A DNA stretch of 64,000 nucleotides. Origin: Palaemon carinicauda. Taxonomy: Eukaryota > Arthropoda > Malacostraca > Decapoda > Palaemonidae. Location of the stretch: contig NC_090725.1 in assembly GCF_036898095.1 (NCBI RefSeq), positions 323,166,949 to 323,230,948 of the forward strand, given 5' to 3'. The translations under genes and the position numbers were made by a program. Below are positions 48,655-57,699 of this stretch, piece after piece (position 1 is the stretch's first letter; each line of letters begins with the position of its first letter). A model generated the notes under the pieces. The model ran no database searches and was not told the origin of the DNA. It saw only the letters and a program-made list of their open reading frames with translations.

Positions 48655-48935
48655 AACCAGAGGGAAAATGAAAATACGAAATATATGCTTAAGTCCTGAC
48701 TAGTTTCGTGATACTTCTTCAGAGGACTGATTTATTGAGAGAGGTTTCTTTACATTTTAAAGGGAAAGCAAACGTACGAACATACATATAGAGATTTAGA
48801 GAACAATGACTCTCTTACCAGCTACCTGGGCTTGGGTCAGGTGTTAAGTGGGTGGAGTCCCCAAGCTCATTAGACACCTGCCAAAAAGGGTCATTTCTAG
48901 TGGCGGGTAAATTCTTGTTTTTTTGACTTTCAGTA
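48655..48935 (-). mobile_element. Possible Penelope-like element terminal fragment
   Basis: The segment contains a minimal hammerhead-like motif (48692-48728), as found in terminal repeats of Penelope-like retroelements. No RT or GIY-YIG sequence is recognisable around it, so this would be a severely truncated copy. It follows a TA/CATA microsatellite. Confidence 0.4.
48692..48728 (-). ncRNA. Candidate minimal type-I hammerhead ribozyme
   Basis: On the minus strand: stem I 5' strand AGTCCT, conserved core CTGAAGA (CUGANGA box), a short helix II region AGTATCAC, core GAAAC, a very short helix III (AC-TA-GT), cleavage triplet GTC, and stem I 3' strand AGGACT. Stem I is perfectly complementary over 6 bp. 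All core positions I can check are intact. The short helices II and III match the minimal hammerheads described in Penelope-like elements, which may act as dimers through the palindromic ACTAGT. Self-cleavage would be after GTC. Confidence 0.6.
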
Positions 48936-49005
48936 CAGTTTATTTATATGAAAACACGGTAGCCTTATCTATATAAATACATAAGCAAAACATACACATA
49001 CATAT

Positions 49006-49079
49006 GTATATATATATGAATATATATATATATATATATATATATAGATGTAGATATATAGTTATAGATAGAGATATAG

Positions 49080-49111
<32 letters not shown>

Positions 49112-49190
49112 GATCTAGATATACATATATATATATATATATATATATGCATATATATATATATATATATGCATATATATGTATAAATAC

Positions 49191-49222
<32 letters not shown>

Positions 49223-49245
49223 TATATATATATATATGTGTGTGT
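49006..49245. repeat. TA-rich compound microsatellite
   Basis: TA runs with GATA, GCATA and TG interruptions. YIYI-type frames are artefacts. Confidence 0.95.
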
Positions 49246-49811
49246 GTGTATAAGCATATTTGTAAATAACTTGCATATATTACCACCGACTAATACCTTT
49301 AAAAATTCGGCCGGGGAAATGAGATGAAAATCCTCATCCCTATAAAGAATATAAAGTGGTGTCTACAAAGCCTATAAAGCAAAAAAGGAATAGTCACATG
49401 AAACCATTCTAATACAAAGCGCACAAAAAGCCAGATATAGTCATAAGAGTCAGGCCGGAGTCCATTCGCTTTCGATGAAATGCTCTGGAAGCTAGGACAT
49501 GGGGTGCGTCATTACTGTTATTGTTGCAAATACCCGGATATGCTGTATGCAAATTGCATATTTTGCTGCCGCTTGTTGAGCTCCTCCTAAAGAAGGGAAA
49601 ATGCTGGCAGATGAGAACCGAGACGATATTTAGAGGGATATTGTGTAGATGTGGAATGTATTACGAGCTGGATGCAATAATTTACATTTTAACACACAAT
49701 ATTGTTATTGCTATGAATATTTTTTTTCTGGAGAGAGAGTCGGGGAAGGGATGAGAAGTCCATATATCATGTTTCATTTTTATCTTTATGTAGCGAGGGC
49801 TGTTTATGATA
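49246..49811. other. No gene recognised
   Basis: Two short plus frames (49521-49754 and 49649-50050) have no motif. The second runs through a TA microsatellite and a repeat. Confidence 0.5.
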
Positions 49812-49812
49812 C

Positions 49813-49845
<33 letters not shown>

Positions 49846-49921
49846 TGTATATATACAGTATATATATATACACTGTATATATATTCATATATTCATAATA
49901 TATATATATATATATATATAT
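49812..49921. repeat. TA-rich microsatellite
   Basis: TA runs with CACTGTATA interruptions. Confidence 0.95.
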
Positions 49922-50100
49922 ACTCAACAACATCAACAACAGTGGCCGCCATTTCTAGTCCACTGCAGGGCAAAGACCTCAGACATGTCCTTATTCATGT
50001 CTGGGGTTTGGCCAGTTTTCACTACCACGCCTGCCACTGTAGGTTGGTGATGGTGGGAGATTTTTGTCTGATCTCTCACAGCAGACCAACTTAATATGGC
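49922..50100 (-). repeat. Dispersed repeat, probably a LINE or SINE 3' part
   Basis: Plus-strand words CAGTGGCCGCCATTTCTAGT, CCACTGCAGGGCAAAGACCT and CATGTCTGGGGTTTGGCCAG have the look of a common crustacean dispersed repeat. I recall such sequence but cannot verify it here. On minus it ends in GTTGTTGATGTTGTTGA and then TA repeats, like a 3' tail. Confidence 0.55.
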
Positions 50101-50229
50101 GCTGAATAGTACAACTTTATTGATCATCCTGATACACAAACCCTTTCACCACATTAAGGTATTCCCAGTTACTAGATTTACAAAAATGCTATGCAAAGAT
50201 CTATCTAGTCACATATGTTTAAGTTTTAA

Positions 50230-50630
50230 ATCCATATGCGCATGATTAACACTGTCAAATATAGTACTAAAATAATTGCCTATTATTTGTACTTTCTAAC
50301 CAAAGTCAAACGAAATCTGTGCAATATTGAAAATTGTAAGAAATGTGTCATGCTCTAAGGCCTCTGAGAAAGCCAAGCTTTAAACTAGAGAACGGATGAT
50401 CAACTTTATCATGCACATTTAGATGTTTTACCATGAAGTTCAAAACATACTGATAATATGGGAGTAATGGAAACTGGGCTGTGAAATGAAAGGCTATCAC
50501 TAACACAAACATATTTATCTAATGGAATAACATTACCCATCTTAAAAGAATTTGCAAAAAAATTTGCTCTTTTTGCTAACTTCCAAAATATAATATATGT
50601 GCGAGTGGGCTGTGAGATCACAACAAATAG
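50230..50630 (-). pseudogene. Decayed Jockey-like LINE RT fragment
   Basis: The minus frame 50621-50409 contains FFANSFKMGNVIPLDK and FHSPVSITPILSVCFELH, which match the RT segment around the conserved PISITP motif. Downstream DNA (50400-50240) aligns by eye with 62480-62680, the same region of the LINE near the right end of the window (shared CATGATTAACAC and GAGAAAGCCAA-type words). It is shorter and more decayed than that copy. It runs into the repeat at 49922-50100. Confidence 0.65.
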
Positions 50631-50639
50631 GAGAGAAGA

Positions 50640-51036
50640 GTGAAACTAACTTTATTTCAATAGGTAACGAGTTTATATACACTCAGTTCTGAGCAAGAAT
50701 GTCAAAAAATTCTAACATACTAATGCATGAAAAGGGAAGCTTAATTAGCTTTTGTTAAAAGCACGGGGGGAGAGTGAGATATACAAAAAAGGAAATATCA
50801 TTATAGTATACAAACGTGTATAAAACACGTGCGGTTCAGATAACCTAGGAACTAAGAAATCAGCTGCATTGAAAAAAAAAAGAAATGGGAATTAACTACC
50901 ACAGGCTTCAAAATCCTGGTCACTCGGCAAAATCAAAATTATTATCAGAGAAGGAAAATACACCTCTACTTTGAAAATTGTCTAATAAACGTCTTTAATA
51001 ATTTCATATAAATATAACATCTATTCGTTGCCGATG

Positions 51037-51037
<1 letters not shown>
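50640..51037. other. No gene recognised
   Basis: AT-rich sequence without motifs. Confidence 0.5.

Positions 51038-51085
<48 letters not shown>
51038..51085. repeat. (ATT)n tail
   Basis: About 15 ATT units, adjoining the long TAA-tailed repeat at its 3' end (minus sense). Confidence 0.95.
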
Positions 51086-51690
51086 CAATTTCGAGGCTAC
51101 ATCCCTAGTTGGAAAACCAGAATGCTATAAGCCAAGGGGCTCCAACAGAGAAAATAGCCCAATGAGGAAAGACAATAACATTAAAATAAATATCTCGTAT
51201 GTAAACTATAAAAACTTTAACAAAACAACAGAAAGAGAATTAAGGTAGACTAGTGTGCCCGAGTGTACCCTCAAGCAAGAAAACTCTAACCCAAGATAGT
51301 GGAAGACCAAGGTACAGAGGCTATGGCACTACCAAAGACTAGAGAACAATGGTTTGATTTTGGAGTGCCCTTCTCCTAGAAGAGCTGCTTAACATAGCTA
51401 AAGAGTCTTTTCTACCATTACCAAGAGGAAAGTGGCCACTGAACAATTACAGTGCAGTGAAGAAGATTTGTTTGGTAATCTCGGAGTTGTTAAGTGTATG
51501 AGGACAGAGATGAATATGTAAAGAATAGGTCAGACTATTCGGTGTATATGAAGGCAAAAAGAAAATGAACCGTAACCAGAGAGAAGGATCCAGTGTAGTA
51601 CTGTCTAGCCAGTCAAAAGACCTCATAACTCTCTAGCGGTAGTATCATAACGGGTGGCTGGTGCCCTGGTCCACCTACTACTTATAAACT
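51086..51690 (-). repeat. TAA-tailed dispersed repeat, long form, copy 3
   Basis: Starts with CTACATCCCTAGTTGGAAAA and GGGCTCCAACAGAGAAAATA as in the other copies. It then extends through AACTCTAACCCAAGATAGTG, TTTTCTACCATTACCAAGAG, TAACTCTCTAGCGGTAGTAT and GGTGGCTGGTGCCCTGGTCC. This shows that the family is at least 600 bp long and that other copies are truncated at the sense 5' end. Confidence 0.8.
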
Positions 51691-51978
51691 GATTTAACTT
51701 GAACCATCATTGGTTATATCATCACAATGTAATGTTTCATTTTGAAAGGCCAACTAAGCATGGGTTTCCTGTAAACACTTCCTCAGCAAACTCTGTCCTT
51801 CAACAATGATCCATCCAAAGGTTATCAAGTTTCAAAGAGAGGAAAGGTATCACGAGGTCAGTTACTCAACCAATGATCTCACATTACTTAATTAATCAAG
51901 GAACCGCCATAGCTTTGGATTCCATTCCACAATCTTTTTGCGCTCAGTGAAAATTGAAATAGTTTACTCAAAGCATGT
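51691..51978. other. No gene recognised
   Basis: No motif seen. Confidence 0.5.
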
Positions 51979-52004
51979 TGTTGTTATTATTATTATTATT
52001 ATTA

Positions 52005-52082
<78 letters not shown>
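51979..52082. repeat. (ATT)n microsatellite
   Basis: About 34 ATT units with one GTT. Confidence 0.97.
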
Positions 52083-52084
<2 letters not shown>

Positions 52085-52223
52085 CTAGTTTAGTAACTTT
52101 TCTACCTATACAAATTTTGTTGAATCACTTTTCATTTCTTCTTAAACTGCTTCCATTTCATCATGTAGCTGGGAGTACCTGGTTTGTATTGCTAAACTAA
52201 AATGATGATTATTATTATTACAA

Positions 52224-52360
52224 TAAGTTAGTAAAAGAAAATTTTGTTGGTACTGCAAGTGATGTGTGTGGCAAGAAGTTTGTTGGAGGCAGCTTGAGGA
52301 AGGGCAGTGAATGGTGGAATGAAGAAGTGAAGGTAAAAGTGGAAGAGAAACAGAGGGCTT

Positions 52361-52362
<2 letters not shown>
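52224..52362 (+). pseudogene. Internal LINE fragment between two trinucleotide tracts
   Basis: About 139 bp closely match 42378-42519 of the LINE at 41284 (RT frame start), with about ten differences. The encoded piece includes GSEWWNEEVKVKVEEK. It is preceded by ATTATTATTAC and followed at once by (AAT)n. It lacks both LINE ends, so it is not a simple 5'-truncated insertion. Confidence 0.9.

Positions 52363-52416
<54 letters not shown>
52363..52416. repeat. (AAT)n microsatellite
   Basis: About 17 AAT units. Confidence 0.97.
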
Positions 52417-52417
<1 letters not shown>

Positions 52418-52682
52418 GAACTTCAAAAAGTTCAAACTTGCATCAAATGTTTTTATGTTGAACTGGCTAATATATTTTTTTTTATAGTTTATGTATGAAA
52501 TATCTGTTTTAATGTGGTCAATATCTTTTTAATCTATTTCATTTCAATTGTTCATTACTTCTTATATGGTTTGTTTATTAATTTAATTACTTATATCCTT
52601 TCGTCACTGGGCTACTTTTCCTTGTCGGAGCCCTTGGGCTTATGGCATCTTGCTTTTCCAACTAGGGTTGTAGCTTAGCTAG
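52417..52682 (+). repeat. TAA-tailed dispersed repeat, copy 4
   Basis: Sense strand plus. AGAACTTCAAAAAGTTCAAA, CACTGGGCTACTTTTCCTTG, GAGCCCTTGGGCTTATGGCA and CAACTAGGGTTGTAGCTTAG are followed by AAT repeats. Confidence 0.85.
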
Positions 52683-52716
52683 TAATAATAATGATAATGA
52701 TAACAATAGTAATGAA

Positions 52717-52759
<43 letters not shown>

Positions 52760-52762
52760 GAA
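52683..52762. repeat. AAT-rich tail
   Basis: Mixed AATAATGATAAT followed by pure AAT units. Confidence 0.95.
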
Positions 52763-52894
52763 AAAACATGAGTATAATATGAGCAAAATAAAAACTGATA
52801 ATAAATGGGTATATAAAACAATAATTGAAACATTAAAGATGAAAAAAATATAAACCACAAATTCAATTATTAAACTATAAAAAAATTCTGAGAA

Positions 52895-53230
52895 TGCAAA
52901 CCTCCGTCACGGCAGCTTATTTCCCTTAGACCAGAGAGTCACAACAATAAACTGCTAGCCTGCATGACCCTCGGGGTCGAGGCAAGTTTGAATTCTGTGG
53001 GACAACCATGTGCGAACTAGCGTTTAAGGTTAGGATTAATTTGGAGGTCGACCGTAACCTTGATATTTGACTTAGGAATTTCAAAATAGAATCACGTAGA
53101 CGTCTTAACATAACAATTAATCCTTGAAAGTTTCACTACTCTATGAGTAAAATTATGGCCAGGAGGTTGTTCACAAATATACAAACAGACAAACAGGGGT
53201 GAAAATATAACCTCCTCCCAACTTCGTCGA
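52895..53230 (+). repeat. DR1-bearing SINE family, copy 1 (degraded)
   Basis: The shared 3' body is ACATAACAATTAATCCTTGA, AAAGTTTCACTACTCTATGA, GGCCAGGAGGTTGTTCACAA and CATAACCTCCT-like sequence. The 5' part contains GACCGTAACCTTGATATTTG, a degraded form of the TGACCTTTGACC motif found in copy 3. Confidence 0.8.
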
Positions 53231-53244
53231 CGGAAGCAATGAAG

Positions 53245-53248
<4 letters not shown>

Positions 53249-53278
<30 letters not shown>
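53249..53278. repeat. (GA)n microsatellite
   Basis: Short GA run. Confidence 0.95.
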
Positions 53279-53281
<3 letters not shown>

Positions 53282-53634
53282 GGGGGACCAAAGTATGTAA
53301 AATTGGAGTAAAAATGGCAGCACTGATGCGGAGGTACACAAAAGGAAACAAAATAAAAAATGGAAAAGAGAGGAATAAAAAAAAAAAAGTTTGATGAACA
53401 ATACACATGCAAGACACGTCTCCCCCCAAAAACCTTTCCATTTCGTGTCGGTAAGATGGATTTCGGGGTTAGTGACTGATGCCATCTATAAAAACCAATG
53501 GGCTGAAAGAAGAAACTCTCAACAGATGGACTCCAAACGCGACAGGAGAAACTGTGTTTCCTCCATTATTGTCTCATCTAGTACTAATATCCTCCACTGG
53601 AAAAGATTAGGAACCATGTGTTTTTACAGGCTGA
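53279..53634. other. No gene recognised
   Basis: Three overlapping minus frames here contain SLSLSL from the GA run and no motif. Confidence 0.5.
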
Positions 53635-53930
53635 CATAAATCTCTTTTTATAGTTTATATATGAAAAATCTGTTTTAAGGTTGCTGCTGTTCCTAAAATA
53701 TTTTATTGTTTTGATGTTTTTACTGATCTTAAAATATTTCATTGTTTTAATGTTGTTACTGTTGTTGATATATATTTTTTTTATTTTATCATTATTTTTT
53801 TTTTACTTTTCATATAGTTTACTAATTTCCTAATTTCCTTTCCTCACTGGACTATTTTTCCCTGTTTGAACCTTTTGGAGTTATATCATCCTGCTATTCC
53901 AACTTGGGTTTTAGCTTATATCTTAATTTG
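53635..53930 (+). repeat. TAA-tailed dispersed repeat, copy 5
   Basis: TTTTATAGTTTATATATGAA, TTCCTTTCCTCACTGGACTA and CTGCTATTCCAACTTGGGTT match the family, sense plus. The trinucleotide tail is missing. Confidence 0.75.
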
Positions 53931-54324
53931 TGGCAGATCAACGCAGGGCTATTCTTCCCTTTACAGACAATAAGCTTTAATTTCTCATAAGCATCTTTCT
54001 GAGATGGCCAGCCATTAAATTGTTTTCTCCCATTCCCAAGACAGTTCCTCTCCATACCAAAATTAAAAATCTTGGCACGATCCTATGTTTGTTGTTAAAT
54101 GGGTCGCTTGTCACAGATTTTTATTCAAAGCTTTTTATATATATATCTATCAATAGGGTCACCTTTCCTGATAAATCTATTGCTTTCTGAGATGTTTAAA
54201 AGTTTTTGTTGATGCCATAGTTCTGGATTAATTAAGTAGATAAATACCTTTATTGAATTGCTCAATTATTTGATTGTATAAACGTTTTGTGTATTTAAAT
54301 GCTAAGATATATATTTTTATGTTG
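53931..54324. other. No gene recognised
   Basis: AT-rich sequence. Confidence 0.5.
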
Positions 54325-54538
54325 AAGAAGCTGACATAAGTCTTTTTTTGTAGTTTATATATAGATGATCTGTTTTAATGTTACTAGTGTTCTTAAAATA
54401 TTTTATTTTAATTGTTCATTACTTCTCTTGAAGTTTATTTATTTCCTTGTTTACTTTCCTCACATGTCTATTTTCTCTGTTGGAGCCCTTTGGCTTATAG
54501 CATCCTGCTTTTCAAACTAGGGTTATAGCCTAGCTAAA

Positions 54539-54572
<34 letters not shown>

Positions 54573-54590
54573 GTAATAATAGTAATAATT
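54325..54590 (+). repeat. TAA-tailed dispersed repeat, copy 6, with AAT tail
   Basis: GCTGACATAAGTCTTTTTTT, GTTGGAGCCCTTTGGCTTAT and CAAACTAGGGTTATAGCCTA are followed by (AAT)n from 54538. Confidence 0.85.
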
Positions 54591-55254
54591 TCTGGTATAA
54601 AGATCAATAAAGCTATAGGAAAACAATAAAGAAGCCCGAATAAAGGAAAAGCTCTTTGAAATAGTGCTAACTGAATCTAACAGGAAATATTTCAACAAGT
54701 AGAAAAAACCTGGATCGAAAATCAAAGAGAAAGTACCAATAATTATTTGGCATCGTTATGTGCAACCAGTGAACAAGAAAACAAAAGTCTTTCATTTGCA
54801 GCGATGCATACTGTCACGAGAATATAGAGCTATTCATTTGTAAAAATTGGTGCAGAACTGCGATGAAAAAAAAAAAATGATTATAATTCATAAAACCAAA
54901 GGCAGGATAGTTGTTCAGTAAGGGCAAAGGGAAACATACAATAGGATGGTAAATTTTTAGCACATTTAGACGTGTTTTTCATATTCATATAAGCCATATA
55001 TTATACTCCTCCTAACATCTGGATTCTCTCTACCTCGAGATCAGAGACCCAAGGGGGAACCCTGGCCAAAGAGACTGAGGTTCCACTGACTCAACCAATC
55101 AGCCACTGAGAGAGATGGAAATATCTATCAATCAATGATACTTGTTTTTAAACGTATAAAAGCAAAATACAAATATATTCACTTTAAAGTGTTTGTTTAT
55201 TATTAATTGTTGTTTTAATATGATTATGTACACCACTTCTTCTCCTTCCTTACC
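54591..55254. other. No gene recognised
   Basis: AT-rich sequence without motifs. Confidence 0.5.
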
Positions 55255-55440
55255 GTTATCCCTACATTAAGGGGTCGGTTGCCTGATGATTCCCCAATAC
55301 TCATCCTTAGCTCACAAGGATGGTGAAGTTGTAGCGACCAAAGGAGCTAACGAGCTTGAGCAGGACCGGAACCCCAGTCTGTCGGTCACCAGTCAGGGAC
55401 GTTACCACTCGGGTAATATATCACCTCCAGTGAAAATAGC
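55255..55440 (-). repeat. tRNA-like SINE
   Basis: On minus it shows GGGGTTCCGGTCCTGC (B-box-like) and GTGGTAACGTCCCTGACTGG (A-box-like region), with the spacing of a tRNA-derived head. The plus-strand words ATCCTTAGCTCACAAGGATG and TAACGAGCTTGAGCAGGACC relate it to the MITE-split copy at 45046-45385. Confidence 0.65.
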
Positions 55441-55872
55441 CTTATAAAAAAAGGAATGCTAAAAACGTTATGAATTAATTTCTTAAAGCATAATTTACAA
55501 CAGCCTAAGTAACAGATATGAGAAAAATATAACCACTAAAACGGTAAAAAATATCAGCATCTCTAATTAAAGTCTTAATTAGAAAATAACGAGATTTGAT
55601 GAAAGAGTGAAGTGAAAATGAGGGCAGGAAAATGAGAGAATCAACTAATTAGCGGAGAGAACAAAAAGTGAAAAATAGAGATCGAAAGTCTAAGAATTAA
55701 GTGGGGAGGAACGATAAACGGAAATGATTTTTTTTTTAGAAAAAAAAAGAAAAAAAGGATAGAATTGTATTGTCTCATAGTGTGGAAGAAATTAGCAGAG
55801 AATTAATTTTTGTCTACATGATTAATATAGCATCAAATATTTCAGATATACTAAAATCTTTACCAAAAACAG

Positions 55873-55876
<4 letters not shown>
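55441..55876. other. No gene recognised
   Basis: AT-rich sequence. Confidence 0.5.
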
Positions 55877-56288
<412 letters not shown>

Positions 56289-56605
56289 TCAACTGAAACA
56301 AGGAATAGCTCAACGTGAGGAAATTTCTAAATGGTTATATCAACAATAGCCATAACTTAATATGTAAAACATTCAATAGTTACGAAACCGTTACTGTCAT
56401 CATCATAATAAACAAAAATTTGCGCGACAAAAGACGATTAATAATAAGGGTAATGATCAAATTTTATAGAAGAGCTAGAGTATGTATTGATGTCCATTAT
56501 AAAATAAGTTTTCGTAATCCAGATACCATAAATTATGAATATTTATATCGCAGGGAACATTATGGCTTATCATAATTGTAATACCGACTTCGAATCATTA
56601 CGTGT

Positions 56606-56718
56606 CAAAAAAAAAAAAAATAAATAAATAAATAAAAAAAAATAAAAAATATAAACCAGACAGGTAAAAAAATAAATAAATAAATAAAAAAAAATAAAAA
56701 ATATAAACCAGACAGGTG
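56606..56718. repeat. 51-bp tandem duplication
   Basis: AATAAATAAATAAATAAAAA then AAAATATAAACCAGACAGGT occurs twice in a row. Confidence 0.93.
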
Positions 56719-56804
56719 TCAAAGATTCATGATGATCTAAACAAAGCAAGGGTGTCATATTCTCGTAAACCTAATTTGTAAGAAACATTAAAGCAACATT
56801 AACT

Positions 56805-57110
56805 AGAGAAGCACTCTGAGAGTGTAGACGTCCACCACGACACCTTCTTTCCCGAGACGAGCTAGCCTTTCCCAGAACAGCCCAGACCGTAGGCGTATTT
56901 TCCGGTAGAGAATTTGCTCGACCTTGACCTTGATCTTTGACATACGACTTTCAAAATTGAAATACTTACACGTCTCAACATAACAAATAATCCCTGAACG
57001 TTTCACTACTCTATGAGTAAACTTGTGGCCAGGAAGTTGTTCACAAACAAACAAACAGCAAACGGAAAACATAACCTCCTCCCAACTCCGTTGGTGGAGG
57101 TAATAATATC
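56805..57110 (+). repeat. DR1-bearing SINE family, copy 2
   Basis: CTCGACCTTGACCTTGATCT, AACATAACAAATAATCCCTG, GTGGCCAGGAAGTTGTTCAC and AACCTCCTCCCAACTCCGTT match copies 1 and 3. The DR1 here is degraded to TGATCTTTGACAT. The end GGTGGAGGTAATA is the complete 3' terminus. Confidence 0.85.
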
Positions 57111-57239
57111 CAATAAACCTATTAGAAATAAAACTGAACAAATCATCTAGTAAATATATTACGATTCATCTACAAATCCATTAATAAAATAGTTGAACCC
57201 GCAAGTAGCTCACTGAAATCCAAAGTAAAATAAAGTCAT

Positions 57240-57645
57240 AACTGGAGGGGCAATCAGTAGAGCGCAGACCTCCTCCGCGGCAGTTCAAGTCTCGACCTTT
57301 TTGCTCGACCTTTCCCTTGACCTTTGTCCTTGAGATTTATTTATTGACGTGGATTTTCATACACTAAAATATGAACGCATTGTGAAGTATCTGTGACAAC
57401 GATGTCCAACCTTATGGCTGATTAAGAGAATTGGACATTTAAATTGACTGTGACCTTGACCTTTGACCTTAACCTTCCAAAATTTATTTATTTCCATTTT
57501 TTTACATAACAGTTAATCCCTGCAAGTTTCATGACTCTACGGTTAAAATTGTGGTCAGGAAGCTGTTCACAAACAATCAAACACACACCCACAAACATAC
57601 AAACAAAAATATACAAACAAGGGGTAAAACATCTTGTCAAGGGTG
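57240..57645 (+). repeat. DR1-bearing tRNA-like SINE, copy 3
   Basis: The head has AGTAGAGCGCAGACCTCCTC and GCAGTTCAAGTCTCGACC, which resemble tRNA A- and B-boxes. The body has GACTGTGACCTTGACCTTTG, TAACAGTTAATCCCTGCAAG and GTGGTCAGGAAGCTGTTCAC. This copy is longer at the 5' side than the other two and gives the family's tRNA-like start. Confidence 0.8.
57457..57469 (-). promoter_or_regulatory. Perfect DR1 nuclear-receptor half-site pair inside the SINE
   Basis: TGACCTTTGACCT, which on minus is AGGTCAAAGGTCA, two identical AGGTCA half-sites with one-base spacing. DR1 is a classic site for RXR/USP- and HNF4-type receptors. A further TGACCT half-site lies directly upstream at 57451. Binding is untested. 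Confidence 0.6.
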
Positions 57646-57699
57646 AAAAAGTTGCAAATAAGAACTGCTTCATTTCCCGTTTTCTTTAAAGTCTTTTCC

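Noticed and set aside
57240..57310. Functional tRNA gene
   Set aside because: A- and B-box-like words are present but the cloverleaf is not complete, and the segment continues into a SINE body.
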